From the NCBI RefSeq assembly GCF_009498215.1, contig NZ_CP043498.1:1550001-1614000 (forward strand): a stretch of 64,000 nt of DNA. Reading direction: 5' to 3'. The stretch comes from Rhizobium grahamii (lineage in GTDB: Bacteria; Pseudomonadota; Alphaproteobacteria; Rhizobiales; Rhizobiaceae). This document shows positions 52,412 to 62,893 of the stretch, piece by piece (position 1 is the first letter of the stretch; each line of letters begins with the position of its first letter). The notes under the pieces are model-generated. The model ran no database searches, was not told the origin of the DNA, and saw only the letters and a list, made by a program, of their open reading frames with translations. Both the position numbers and the translations under genes were made by a program.

Positions 52412-54025
52412 TCAAAGCTCGTCGTAATTGAACCAGTCGAAATCTGCCGTCTTTGCGCGCCCGGACGTATCGAAGGCGAAGACCCCGGCGAAGGCGCCGG
52501 TAAACGAGCCGTGCTCGCCGCGCCCGCCTTCATCGGAGACGACGCCGGCATCGAGCACCGGACCGATCAGCTGCCACGCCCCCTTGCCTTCCGTCTGCCA
52601 GAAGAACTGCAGGTCGTTGTCCCTGATTTCCATGGAGAGCTGCACGCGTCCCTCCGCCGGTATGGCGATGCCGCTGCCTGCCGGGAAGCTCAGGCGGCTG
52701 TTTGGGTAATCGCCATCGCAGGAAAAGATCGTGACGCAGCGTCCCAGCTTTTCATGCAGGGTCACGCCGATCGCATGGAACTTGTGCCTGTTGTAATAGT
52801 GGGTCAGGCCGGCGACCTGCTGGTAGGTGTCGGGGTCGAACTCGACCACCGTCTCAGCCCGGAAGCTATGATGCTCCTGCCGACGGGCGACCAGAGACTG
52901 TTCGAACCACGAGCCGATGCTTTCGCGCGCGATCAGTCGCAAGTGCCCTGCCCGGTCGGTCAGGTTGAAGATGCGCTCCGGCTTCGGCGTACGCAGCCAC
53001 TGGAAGTCGGCAGGTAGACTGCCGCCGTCGAAACTGTATTCGCTGCGCATGGGCTTCTCGGCGGGCACGGCACCAGCCAGTCCCGGCACGCTGACATCGG
53101 GAACGGTGGTGCCATTTTCGAGATAGAGCCAGCCATCCTCCTTCCAGACGCATTTCTGCAGGCTGGTTTCGCGCCCGAGCGTGCAGCGGCGCTTCGGCGG
53201 CATCGGCCGGCCGCAGAGATGCGTGTGATAGACCTGCCCGTCAGGCGTCTCGACATACTGGCCGTGCCCTGCCCGCTGCAGAACCGCTTCCGGATGATCC
53301 TTCGCGGTGATGAGGTGCTTGTTCGGATGCATCTCATAGGGACCGTCGATGGTGCGCGAACGCGCCATCGTCACCGCATGATCGTAGCCAGTGCCGCCCT
53401 CGGCAGTCGTCAGGTAGTAATAACCGTTGCGCTTGAAGAGATGCGGTCCTTCGACCAGACCAAGCGGGCTGCCGGCGAAGATGTTCTTGATCGGCCCTTT
53501 CAGCGACTTCGTCGTCGCGTCCCATTCCTGCATCAGGATGCCGTCGAACGCAGGCGACTTCGGCGCGCCGCCGAAGCTTTCGGTGCGGTGGTTCCACTGC
53601 ATGTTCAGGAACCACTTGCGGCCGTCATCGTCGTGGAACAGCGACGGGTCAAAACCGGAGGAGTTCACGTAGACCGGTTCGGACCATTCGCCCTCGACCG
53701 TTGGCGAAGTCACGATGTAGTTGTGCGCGTCCTTGAAGTTGCCGTCGAAGCGCTTGACGTCGGTATAAACCAGCCAGAACAGCCCATCGGCGTAGGACAG
53801 ACAGGGAGCCCAGACGCCGCAACTATCAGGATTACCGCGCATGTCGAGCTGCGACTGGCGCTCGAGCGGCCGCCGCACCATCGTCCAGTTCACGAGATCG
53901 CGCGAATGATGGATCTGGACGCCGGGATACCATTCGAATGTCGAGGTGGCGATGTAGTAGTCATCCCCGACACGGCAGATCGATGGGTCAGGGTTAAAGC
54001 CCGGCAGAATAGGGTTGCGGATCAT
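52412..54025 (-). CDS. Glycoside hydrolase family 43 beta-xylosidase / alpha-L-arabinofuranosidase
   Basis: 537 residues from ATG 54025 (GGAGGAG upstream). Catalytic residues of GH43: Asp13 (FNPDPSICRV, base), Asp126 (SGFDPSLFHDDDG, pKa modulator), Glu192 (GLVEGPHLFK, acid). The C-terminal ~200 residues are the beta-sandwich found in subfamily 11-type enzymes. No signal peptide, so it cuts imported xylo-oligosaccharides in the cytosol. It follows a terminator and so has its own transcription start. Confidence 0.92.
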   Translation of the reverse strand: MIRNPILPGFNPDPSICRVGDDYYIATSTFEWYPGVQIHHSRDLVNWTMVRRPLERQSQLDMRGNPDSCGVWAPCLSYADGLFWLVYTDVKRFDGNFKDAHNYIVTSPTVEGEWSEPVYVNSSGFDPSLFHDDDGRKWFLNMQWNHRTESFGGAPKSPAFDGILMQEWDATTKSLKGPIKNIFAGSPLGLVEGPHLFKRNGYYYLTTAEGGTGYDHAVTMARSRTIDGPYEMHPNKHLITAKDHPEAVLQRAGHGQYVETPDGQVYHTHLCGRPMPPKRRCTLGRETSLQKCVWKEDGWLYLENGTTVPDVSVPGLAGAVPAEKPMRSEYSFDGGSLPADFQWLRTPKPERIFNLTDRAGHLRLIARESIGSWFEQSLVARRQEHHSFRAETVVEFDPDTYQQVAGLTHYYNRHKFHAIGVTLHEKLGRCVTIFSCDGDYPNSRLSFPAGSGIAIPAEGRVQLSMEIRDNDLQFFWQTEGKGAWQLIGPVLDAGVVSDEGGRGEHGSFTGAFAGVFAFDTSGRAKTADFDWFNYDEL

Positions 54026-54083
54026 GGTGAAGTCTCCTCCCTGAAATACGCGCGCAGCTTGCGGCACGCACATCAAAACTCAT

Positions 54084-54114
54084 TCAAAAAACGCCCGGAA
54101 GGTCGTTCCGGGCG
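54084..54114 (-). terminator. Rho-independent terminator after aldo-keto reductase gene
   Basis: On the minus strand CGCCCGGAA, loop CGACC, TTCCGGGCG, then TTTTTT. Lies 7 bp after the stop codon at 54121, ending the main operon. Confidence 0.9.
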
Positions 54115-54120
54115 CTCAGG

Positions 54121-55152
<1,032 letters not shown>

Positions 55153-55176
55153 TATATTCATCCCTCGTATAGAAGC

Positions 55177-55199
55177 GGCGCGGGCTCGTCGCCCGCGCC
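55177..55199 (-). terminator. GC-rich intercistronic hairpin
   Basis: GGCGCGGGC (55177-55185) and GCCCGCGCC (55191-55199), 5-nt loop, no T-run. Between the dehydrogenase and reductase genes; more likely stabilises or attenuates mRNA than terminates. Confidence 0.4.
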
Positions 55200-55220
55200 G
55201 GACCATAGACCTTTAGGCAC

Positions 55221-56354
55221 TTACTTCAAGAGCGCCTGCGCCTCTTCGATGCCAAGTGCGGCCGGCTGCGTGCAGGTCGTCGTCAGCTCGATGAAGCGGC
55301 CCTCCTCGCCCGACTTCAGGATCGACGTCATGACGTCGACACCGTGCAGCGTGCGGTCGAGCGAGCAACGCGCATCGCGGCCCTCGATGATCGCCATCGC
55401 CATGTCGGCAAGGCCGGCGGTGCGGTAGTTGGCGCGCGGTCCCTGCGGGCTCTCCTGGTTGTTGATGCCGAAGGGGTGCTCCCAACCGTCGAGCGGCTTG
55501 ATGTCCTTGTCCTTGCCGCTGGCCTCTACGACGCCGCCGAAGAAGTTCGGATCCGGCACATAGATGGAGCCCTCCGTGCCGTAGAGTTCCATGTTGGCGT
55601 GGCGGTGAGACCAGACATCCCAGCTTGCCGTCAGCGTGACGGTCGCACCGCTGACGAATTCCAGGATCGCCTGGATCGTCGTCGGCGTCTTCACCGGGAT
55701 CACCTCGCCGTTGCGTGGCTCGCTGGTGATCGTACGGGTCGGAGAAGCCATGGAGGTCATGGCGCCGACGCGCTTCACCGGACCGATCAGGTTGATCAGG
55801 TTGGCGATGTAGTAAGGACCGAGATCGAGGATCGGGCCGCCGCCGGGCAGGAAGAAGAAGTCCGGGTTCGGATGCCACATCTCCATGCCCGGGCTCATGA
55901 CATAGCACGCACCCGAGGTGACGCGGCCGATGCCGCCGTCGTCGATGAACTTGCGCGCAAGCTGATGCGCACCGCCGAGGAAGGTGTCCGGCGCGCAACC
56001 GACGGAGAGGTTCTTCTCCTTGGCGATGCGACGCAGCTCCTCACCCTGCTCGAGGGTGAGAACCAGCGGCTTTTCCGAATAGACGTGCTTGCCGGCTTCA
56101 AGGATCGACTTCGAAACCGGGAAATGCGCATCCGGGATGGTCAGGTTGACGACGACGTCGACCTCGTCATTGGCGAGAAGCTCGTCGATCGTCTGCGCCT
56201 TGACGCCGTATTCCTCGGCGCGGGCCTCGGCCGCTTGCATATTGAGGTCGGCGCAGGCGACGATCTTGAGGCCCTTGAAGAGCGGGGCCAGCGAGAAGTA
56301 GGTGGTGGAGATGTTGCCGCATCCGATGATGCCGACGCCAAGTTCCTTGGTCAT
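55221..56354 (-). CDS. Gfo/Idh/MocA-family oxidoreductase
   Basis: 377 residues. N-terminal Rossmann: GVGIIGCGNISTTYFSLAP, then VVNLTIPDAHFPVSKSIL and the family motif YSEKPLVL (Lys contacts substrate). The C-terminal domain contains GGGPILDLGPYYIANLINL, with the usual Asp and Tyr. NAD(P)-dependent dehydrogenase of a sugar or derivative. Eight bp downstream of the isomerase gene. Confidence 0.92.
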   Translation of the reverse strand: MTKELGVGIIGCGNISTTYFSLAPLFKGLKIVACADLNMQAAEARAEEYGVKAQTIDELLANDEVDVVVNLTIPDAHFPVSKSILEAGKHVYSEKPLVLTLEQGEELRRIAKEKNLSVGCAPDTFLGGAHQLARKFIDDGGIGRVTSGACYVMSPGMEMWHPNPDFFFLPGGGPILDLGPYYIANLINLIGPVKRVGAMTSMASPTRTITSEPRNGEVIPVKTPTTIQAILEFVSGATVTLTASWDVWSHRHANMELYGTEGSIYVPDPNFFGGVVEASGKDKDIKPLDGWEHPFGINNQESPQGPRANYRTAGLADMAMAIIEGRDARCSLDRTLHGVDVMTSILKSGEEGRFIELTTTCTQPAALGIEEAQALLK

Positions 56355-56362
56355 GATTTGCC

Positions 56363-57124
56363 TCAGTAGGTCTTGAAGGATGCGATCGAGCGGGTGATCA
56401 GGCGATCGACATCGGCCGGATTGTCATGCTCGACGACGTAGTGCTTGGTCTTGGTGCCCTTCAGCGCCGCGACGAGATTTGCCCAATCAAGCGTGCCATG
56501 GCCGACATCCGCCCAGCCGTCTTCGTTCTTGTTCTCGCCAGCCGGTGCAATGTCCTTGACGTGCGCCGAGGTGATGCGCGAGCCGAGCTTTTCGATCCAT
56601 GCAAACGGATCCGCGCCGCCACGAACGACCCAGGCGATGTCCGCTTCCCAGGAAATGTCAGGCGCGCCTTCGAAGATGCGCTCGATCGGCAGCGAACCGT
56701 CGGCGAGCTTCACGAATTCGAAGTCGTGGTTGTGCCAGCCGAACTCGTAACCCGCATCCTTGTAGGGCTTGCTCATTTCCTGCAGGCGCTTGCCGAATGC
56801 CAACCAGCCGGCACCGTCGGTGGGGCGCTGTTCCGCTGCCAGATGCGGCGCATAGATCGAGTCCATACCGAGAAGCTTGGCGATGTTCAGCGACTTCTTG
56901 ACTTCACCGTCGAGGAAATCGGGGCTGAAATGGCCGCTCGCCATGACAAGACCGTTCTTGTCGAGTTCGGCGCGCAGGCTGTTCAGGCCGGCATCGTCGA
57001 GATCGGCATAGATGCCGCCGAAGCCTTCGACTTCCTGATAGCCGGCCTTGCCGAGCTTTTCGAAGATCGCCGAATAGGGCTGGAAGTTGCGGGCGCTATA
57101 AAGCTGGAAACTCAGTTTCGTCAT
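56363..57124 (-). CDS. Sugar phosphate isomerase/epimerase family protein (xylose-isomerase-like TIM barrel)
   Basis: 253 residues from ATG 57124 (AGGAGG 5 nt upstream). AP-endonuclease-2 type barrel: SFQLYSARNFQPYS, the metal region FGWHNHDFEF, ISWEADIAWVVRGGADP (Glu, Asp), SAHVKDIAP and HYVVEHDNP. Likely isomerises or epimerises the sugar released by the glycosidases. Precedes the Gfo/Idh/MocA gene. Confidence 0.9.
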   Translation of the reverse strand: MTKLSFQLYSARNFQPYSAIFEKLGKAGYQEVEGFGGIYADLDDAGLNSLRAELDKNGLVMASGHFSPDFLDGEVKKSLNIAKLLGMDSIYAPHLAAEQRPTDGAGWLAFGKRLQEMSKPYKDAGYEFGWHNHDFEFVKLADGSLPIERIFEGAPDISWEADIAWVVRGGADPFAWIEKLGSRITSAHVKDIAPAGENKNEDGWADVGHGTLDWANLVAALKGTKTKHYVVEHDNPADVDRLITRSIASFKTY

Positions 57125-57166
57125 ACTATCCTCCTCGGGCCTCGTGCCCATTCATTTCAATCAGGA

Positions 57167-59632
57167 TCAATCCACGGACTGACAGGATTGCAGGTCGTAG
57201 AAACGGAAATCCGGTAGTGCGCCGCCCGTAAGCGGCTTTGCCGGGGTGAAGGTGATGCGGCGCGTCTCGCCCGCCGCCAGATCGAAGGCATTGTCGGAAT
57301 ACTTGCCGTCGGTGTCGGTCTCGATCATCACGAAGAGCGCAAGTCCCTTGGCGGTGACGTTGAGGCAGACAGAGCCGTCTTCCTCGGCATATTCGTGCGT
57401 AACCATCAGACCCGCAGGCTCGAGCTCCAGCGCCTTGTAGGTGCCGTGCACGTAGTGCCCCTCGCCGCCCATGCCGTTCGATGCCGTGAAGCGCCAGGCA
57501 AGCAGCGTGCCCGAGGGGATCTCGGACACCTCGATGCTGGCAGCCGTCACCGCAGCGTCGGGCGTGCAGACCGCCTGCACATCCTTGAGGTGCTTGCGCT
57601 CGCCCTTCATGTCGATGATCGAGATCGACAGGTCGACGCTGACATCATCAAGCGTGTCGTTGACCAGCGAAAAGCGGATCTGCTTGCCGTCGTCGGATGG
57701 GATGGCGGCGACCGCGACCGGCTGGAAGAAGCGCTTGACCAGATAGTGCATCGCCTTCCAGCGACCGCCGTAATCAAGGCTCGACCACGACGCCACAGGC
57801 CAGGTGTCGTTGAGCTGCCAGTAGATCGTGCCCATGCAATGCGGCTTCAGCGACCGCCAGTATTCCACCGCCGTCTTGATCGCGAGACCCTGCTGGATCT
57901 GGCTGAGATAGACGAAGTTCGGGAAATCCTTCGGGAAGCGGAAATAGCGGAACATCGTGCCGGCAATGCGCTCGTTGCCACCGGCGTTCTTCTGGTGCAG
58001 CTCCATGACCGGCGACGCGACGTTCATGTCCTTGGCATCGGCATAGGTCTTGATGACGGGCAGCGAGGTGTAGGACTGGAAGCCGAATTCCGAGCAGAAG
58101 CGCGGGCGAACGGAACGGTAATTGTCGAATGACTTGTTCTCGTGCCAGACCGACCAGTAGTGCATGTCGCCGGAGCCGTCGGCATGCCAGGCATCGCCGA
58201 AATCGAGATAGCCCGAGGCAGGGCTCGACGGCCACCAGATCGCATCCGGCACAGCCTTCTTCATCGCCTGCTCGATCACCCGGTTGAGGCGGTCGTAGGA
58301 GACGAGATAGCGGTCACGATCCTTGCGCGATTCCTCGAACCAGGTGAGCGCGCCCACCAGCTCGTTGTCACCGCACCAGAGCGCAATCGACGGATGCGAG
58401 TTCAGGCGGCGAACCTGATAGTCGACCTCGAGCGCGACATTGTCGAGGAAGTCCTCGGTCGAGGGATAGAGATTGCAGGCGAACATGAAGTCCTGCCAGA
58501 CCATGAGGCCCAGGCGGTCGCAGAGATCGTAGAAATGATCATGCTCATAGAACCCGCCGCCCCAGACGCGGATCATGTTCATGTTGGCGGACTTGGCCGA
58601 TTGCAGCAGGTCCTCGGTCTTCTCCGGCGACGACAGCGAAAACAGCGCGTCGGCCGGGATCCAGTTGGCGCCGCGGCAGAAGATCTCGCGGCCGTTGACC
58701 TTCAGCGCGAAACGGGCACCGGCGGCGTCAGGTGTGGTGATGAGCTCGACGGTGCGAAGACCGATCTGCTTGGTGACCGCATCGGAAGGCAGATCGACGG
58801 TCAGCGCATAGAGCGCCTGATCGCCGCTACCCGCCGGCCACCAGAGGCGCGGCTTGTCGATCTCGAACACGTGGTTGACGACGGTCTCGCCGGCGCCAAC
58901 GCCGACATCGAGCCGAACGCGCTCGCCGTCGAGCGAGAAATGTACGGGAACGATGCCGGGGTTCTTAGAGAACAGCGTCGCCGTGACCTTGAGATCGACG
59001 GAGCCGTCGAGATTGTGCACCTGCTGGGTGGTGACGTGCTCGATACGGGCGGTGTCGAGACGGCGCAACGCGATCGTGCCGTAAAGCCCGAGTGGTGCAA
59101 TCGCGATATTCCAGTCCCAACCGAAATGGCACTGCGGCTTGCGCAGCATGTTACCGTTGGGGATCGGCGAGTTGCCGGTCGAATAAGGAATGTAGAACGG
59201 CTGCTTGCCCTGACGGTCCGCACCCGCCGCGATGCTCGAATGCAGCACGATGCGGATGATGTTCTCGCCGGATTTCAGATGGCTGCTGACATCGGGGCGG
59301 TAGCGGCGGAAACTGTTGTCGGCGACGAGCGCCGGCGAGCCGTTGATGAAGACGGCGGCCACTGTGTCGAGATAGTCGATATCGAGGTACCAGTTGCCAT
59401 CGGGCTCCGACACCGTGAAGCTGCGCTCGATCGACCAGTCGCGATGCGCCACCCACTGCACGACCTCTTCGTTGCGGCCGAAATAGGGATCGGGAATGAG
59501 CTTGGCGGCATGCAGCGCCGAATGCACGTCGCCGGGAAGCGTGATCGGCGCGGTGATTTCACCATCCGTGGAGGTGAGCTTCCACGAGCCTGAGAGGTCG
59601 AGGTTGAACCCGTTGGTGGGCAAGGATGTCAT
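57167..59632 (-). CDS. Glycoside hydrolase family 2 beta-mannosidase
   Basis: 821 residues, normal length. N-terminal sugar-binding domain (SGSWKLTSTDGEITAPITLP, GDVHSALHAAKLIPDP), immunoglobulin-like middle, TIM barrel with acid/base Glu424 in ALWCGDNELVGA and nucleophile Glu515 in RFCSEFGFQSY; CHFGWDWNIAIAPLGLYG is typical of beta-mannosidases. No signal peptide; splits manno-oligosaccharides in the cytosol. Lies 42 bp upstream of the isomerase gene, after the transporter. Confidence 0.93.
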   Translation of the reverse strand: MTSLPTNGFNLDLSGSWKLTSTDGEITAPITLPGDVHSALHAAKLIPDPYFGRNEEVVQWVAHRDWSIERSFTVSEPDGNWYLDIDYLDTVAAVFINGSPALVADNSFRRYRPDVSSHLKSGENIIRIVLHSSIAAGADRQGKQPFYIPYSTGNSPIPNGNMLRKPQCHFGWDWNIAIAPLGLYGTIALRRLDTARIEHVTTQQVHNLDGSVDLKVTATLFSKNPGIVPVHFSLDGERVRLDVGVGAGETVVNHVFEIDKPRLWWPAGSGDQALYALTVDLPSDAVTKQIGLRTVELITTPDAAGARFALKVNGREIFCRGANWIPADALFSLSSPEKTEDLLQSAKSANMNMIRVWGGGFYEHDHFYDLCDRLGLMVWQDFMFACNLYPSTEDFLDNVALEVDYQVRRLNSHPSIALWCGDNELVGALTWFEESRKDRDRYLVSYDRLNRVIEQAMKKAVPDAIWWPSSPASGYLDFGDAWHADGSGDMHYWSVWHENKSFDNYRSVRPRFCSEFGFQSYTSLPVIKTYADAKDMNVASPVMELHQKNAGGNERIAGTMFRYFRFPKDFPNFVYLSQIQQGLAIKTAVEYWRSLKPHCMGTIYWQLNDTWPVASWSSLDYGGRWKAMHYLVKRFFQPVAVAAIPSDDGKQIRFSLVNDTLDDVSVDLSISIIDMKGERKHLKDVQAVCTPDAAVTAASIEVSEIPSGTLLAWRFTASNGMGGEGHYVHGTYKALELEPAGLMVTHEYAEEDGSVCLNVTAKGLALFVMIETDTDGKYSDNAFDLAAGETRRITFTPAKPLTGGALPDFRFYDLQSCQSVD

Positions 59633-59757
59633 AGCACTGTCCGATCAGGCCGCTCTTGGGAGAACCCGTCACCGGGCTGCGACCGAATGTGGTTGGCCGA
59701 TAAGGCCGATTGGAAGAACGGGCGGAGCTTTTGCGGCCCCGCCCGCAGCGTAGTCGT

Positions 59758-60843
59758 CTAGAGGCGCAGTTCCGTCTCGGCGTCGAAGATCGACGCCAGC
59801 GACATGTCGAAGCCGAGCTTGACCTGTGAACCCGGGCTGAAGCGGCGGGCACCGTTGATGCGCACCGACATCGTATGGCCGGCATGCTTCAGCCAGAGCA
59901 GGTTGTCGGCGCCCATCGGCTCCTCGATATCGACGGTGGCGTCGTGCACTTCGGCGCCGAGATTCTCGTTGACCTTGATATGCTCCGGCCGCACGCCGAG
60001 CGTCACCTTTCGGCCCGCCTGCAGCGGCCCGCTCGCCTCATAGGCATCGACGTTGAAATCGACGCCGTTGGCGGTGAACACGGTGGCATCGCCCCGCTTG
60101 GCGATCTCGCCGCGCAGGAAGTTCATCGACGGCGAGCCGATGAAGCCGGCGACGAAGAGATTGCGCGGCTTGTTGTAGATCGTCGTCGGATCGGCGAGCT
60201 GCTGGATGATGCCGTTCTTCATGATCGCGATGCGGTCGGCAAGCGTCAGCGCCTCGATCTGGTCGTGGGTGACGTAGATCATCGTGTTCTTCAGCGACTG
60301 GTGCAGCCGCTTGATCTCGACGCGCAGCTCCGAGCGCAGCTTGGCGTCGAGGTTCGACAGCGGCTCGTCGAACAGGAATACGTCGACATCGCGCACCAGC
60401 GCACGGCCGATCGCCACGCGCTGCCGCTGGCCGCCCGAAAGCTCGGCCGGCTTGCGCTTCAGGAGTGGCTGGATCTGCAGGATCTCCGAGGCGCGGGCGA
60501 CGCGCTTGTCGATCTCCTGTTGCGGGATATTGGCGACCTGCAGGCCGAAGGAGAGGTTCTTCTCGACCGTCATCTGCGGGTAGAGCGCGTAGGACTGGAA
60601 CACCATGCCGATGCCGCGGTCCTTGGGCTCTTCCCAGGTGACGTTCTTGCCCTTGATGTGGATCTGACCTTCGCTGATATCGAGCAGGCCGGCGATGCAG
60701 TTGAGCAGGGTCGACTTGCCGCAGCCGGACGAGCCGAGCAGCACCAGGAACTCGCCGTCATTGATCTCGAGATTGAGATCCTTGAGGACGCTGACAGAAC
60801 CGAAGTTCAGCGAAAGGTCTTTGATGGAAACGCTCGAATTCAT
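59758..60843 (-). CDS. Sugar ABC transporter ATP-binding protein (UgpC/MsmX type)
   Basis: 361 residues. Walker A LGSSGCGKSTLLNCI, signature ELSGGQRQRVAIGRAL, Walker B VFLFDEPLSNLDAKL, H-loop YVTHDQIEALTLADRI, and a C-terminal TOBE/OB regulatory domain (GRKVTLGVRPEHIKVN). Energises the CUT1 permeases encoded just upstream, 3 bp away. Confidence 0.95.
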   Translation of the reverse strand: MNSSVSIKDLSLNFGSVSVLKDLNLEINDGEFLVLLGSSGCGKSTLLNCIAGLLDISEGQIHIKGKNVTWEEPKDRGIGMVFQSYALYPQMTVEKNLSFGLQVANIPQQEIDKRVARASEILQIQPLLKRKPAELSGGQRQRVAIGRALVRDVDVFLFDEPLSNLDAKLRSELRVEIKRLHQSLKNTMIYVTHDQIEALTLADRIAIMKNGIIQQLADPTTIYNKPRNLFVAGFIGSPSMNFLRGEIAKRGDATVFTANGVDFNVDAYEASGPLQAGRKVTLGVRPEHIKVNENLGAEVHDATVDIEEPMGADNLLWLKHAGHTMSVRINGARRFSPGSQVKLGFDMSLASIFDAETELRL

Positions 60844-60846
60844 GGA

Positions 60847-61785
60847 TCAGCCTTTCACTGCGCCGGCGGCAATGCCACGGACGAACAGACGTCCCGAGAC
60901 GAAGTAGACAACGAGCGGCACCAGACCCGTGAGGATCGTTGCGGCCATGTTGACGTTGTATTCCTTCACGCCCTGGACGGAATTGACGATGTTGTTGAGC
61001 TGCACGGTCATCGGGTAGTACTCCGGCCTGGTAAAGACGACGCCGAACAGGAAGTCGTTCCAGATGCCGGTGACCTGCAGGATCATGGCGACGACGAAGA
61101 TCGGCAGCGACATCGGCACCATGATCTTCAGGAAGATCTGCCAGAACCCTGCCCCGTCGATACGCGCGGCCTTGAACAACTCCTGCGGCAGCGACGCGAA
61201 GTAGTTGCGGAAGAGCAGCGTCAGGATCGGCATGCCGAAGATCGAGTGCACGATGATCAGCCCGGTCAGCGTCCCGTAGATGCCGAGTTCGCGCAGCACG
61301 ATGACGATCGGATAGATCATCACCTGGTAGGGAATGAACGCCCCTATCACGAGGATCGAGAAGAACAGTTCCGAGCCCTTGAAGCGCCAGTTGGCGAGCG
61401 CATAGCCGTTGACCGAGGCAATGGCGATCGACGCGATGACGGATGGTACGGTGATGCGCACCGAATTCCAGAAACCGCGCGAAAGACCGTCGCAGTTCAA
61501 GCCGGTGCAGGCCGTCGCCCAGGCCTTCACCCACGGCTCGAAGGTGATCTCCATCGGCGGCGAGAAGATGTTGCCCATACGAATCTCGGGCATCCCCTTC
61601 AGCGACGTGACGATCATCACGTAGAGCGGCAGCAGGTAATAGGCGGCAGCAACGAACAGCGTGCCGTAGAGCATGATGTTGCGCGGCGAGAGCACCCGCT
61701 TCGGCTTCTTGCCGTTCGGTCCGTCGAAGGACTTGACCGGTGCCAGTGCGACCTCGGCGGTCTTGAGAGCGATGGTATCAGGCAC
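60847..61785 (-). CDS. Sugar ABC transporter permease (MalG type)
   Basis: 312 residues from GTG 61785, overlapping the preceding permease stop by 8 bp. Six helices; EAA loop ELFKAARIDGAGFWQIFLKI contacts the ATPase. The N-terminal ~35 residues are an Ala/Lys-rich extension. Periplasmic loop between helices 1 and 2 is long, as in CUT1 members. Confidence 0.93.
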   Translation of the reverse strand: MPDTIALKTAEVALAPVKSFDGPNGKKPKRVLSPRNIMLYGTLFVAAAYYLLPLYVMIVTSLKGMPEIRMGNIFSPPMEITFEPWVKAWATACTGLNCDGLSRGFWNSVRITVPSVIASIAIASVNGYALANWRFKGSELFFSILVIGAFIPYQVMIYPIVIVLRELGIYGTLTGLIIVHSIFGMPILTLLFRNYFASLPQELFKAARIDGAGFWQIFLKIMVPMSLPIFVVAMILQVTGIWNDFLFGVVFTRPEYYPMTVQLNNIVNSVQGVKEYNVNMAATILTGLVPLVVYFVSGRLFVRGIAAGAVKG

Positions 61786-62683
61786 GTTTACGCCCTCCCC
61801 CGAATTCCAGATAAGCCCATGGAATGATGATGATCGCGACCGTGATTAGCATCATGGTCGAGGCGGCGAAGCCCTGCCCCAGGTTCTGCGCCTGGAACAT
61901 GTAGTCGTAGACATACTTGGCCGGCACTTCCGACGAGATGCCCGGTCCACCCGACGTCTGCGCCACCACGAGGTCGTAGACCTTGACGATACCGGACGCG
62001 ATGATCACGAGCGTCGTGATGAAGACGGGACGCATCATGGGGATGACAATGAACAGATAGGTCTTCCACATCGGAATGCCGTCGACGCGCGAGGCCTTCC
62101 AGATGTCCTCGTCGATCCCGCGCAGGCCGGCGAGCATCAGGCACATGACAAGGCCCGTTCCCTGCCAGAGAGCCGCGATCAGCACGCCGTAGATGACGAT
62201 GCTTGGCGTATAGAGCGGATCGAAGGTGAAGCTCGTCCAGCCGAGCGAACGCACCACCGACTGCACGCCGAATTCGGGATTGAGTACCCACTGCCAGACA
62301 AGGCCGGTGACGATGAAGGACAGCGCGAAGGGATAAAGGAAGATCGTCCGGAACGCATTCTCGAACCGGATCTTCTGATCCATCAGCGCCGCCAGCGTGA
62401 AGCCGATGACGAGGCTGAAGATGAGGGATAGAACGCCGTAGACGGCAAGATTCTCGATGGAGACGATCCAGCGTGGTGCAGCCCAGAGGCGCTTGTACTG
62501 GTCGAAACCGACGAAGCTCAACCGTGGAAGGAGCTTCGAGTTGGTGAATGAGTAGAACACCGTCCACACCGTGCCGCCGAGAAAGATGACCACGGCGGTC
62601 AGGATCATGGGGATCGACGCAATCTTCGAGTTCAGATTGCGCAGTAACTGGTTTGGCCGGCCTGCTTTCGCTTGACCCGTCAT
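61778..62683 (-). CDS. Sugar ABC transporter permease (MalF type)
   Basis: 301 residues. Six to seven helices beginning IPMILTAVVIFLGGTVWTVF, EAA loop EDIWKASRVDGIPMWKTYLF. Pairs with the MalG-type permease downstream. Start at 62683 follows a 210-bp gap after the solute-binding protein gene. Confidence 0.93.
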   Translation of the reverse strand: MTGQAKAGRPNQLLRNLNSKIASIPMILTAVVIFLGGTVWTVFYSFTNSKLLPRLSFVGFDQYKRLWAAPRWIVSIENLAVYGVLSLIFSLVIGFTLAALMDQKIRFENAFRTIFLYPFALSFIVTGLVWQWVLNPEFGVQSVVRSLGWTSFTFDPLYTPSIVIYGVLIAALWQGTGLVMCLMLAGLRGIDEDIWKASRVDGIPMWKTYLFIVIPMMRPVFITTLVIIASGIVKVYDLVVAQTSGGPGISSEVPAKYVYDYMFQAQNLGQGFAASTMMLITVAIIIIPWAYLEFGGGRKRA

Positions 62684-62843
62684 TGTGACTCCTCCTGAAT
62701 CGCAAGTCCTCTGTGATCCAGAGCGCGGACCGTCTCCGGTCAGCTCCTCTTTTCACTCCCGTCTGGAGACTGAATGCCCTCATCGGTCCATTTCAGTCTC
62801 GATCACTGCCGCAGCCGGGTCACTCAGAGAGTTCCGGGCAAAT

Positions 62844-62867
62844 CCGGCTCCGTCGAAACGGAGCCGG
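62844..62867 (-). terminator. Intercistronic hairpin after solute-binding protein gene
   Basis: CCGGCTCCG (62844-62852), 6-nt loop, CGGAGCCGG (62859-62867). No T-run. Typical of partial attenuation or mRNA protection that keeps the binding protein more abundant than the permeases. Confidence 0.6.
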
Positions 62868-62893
62868 ACCGCAACAGTATCGGAATGCGACGA

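Noticed and set aside
59875-61827. 650-residue open frame antisense to the sugar ABC transporter genes, and similar long antisense frames at 320, 6347, 16429, 20717, 47608 and 58142
   Set aside because: High-GC shadow frames of well-supported genes; Arg/Asp/His-rich composition, no motifs and no ribosome sites.
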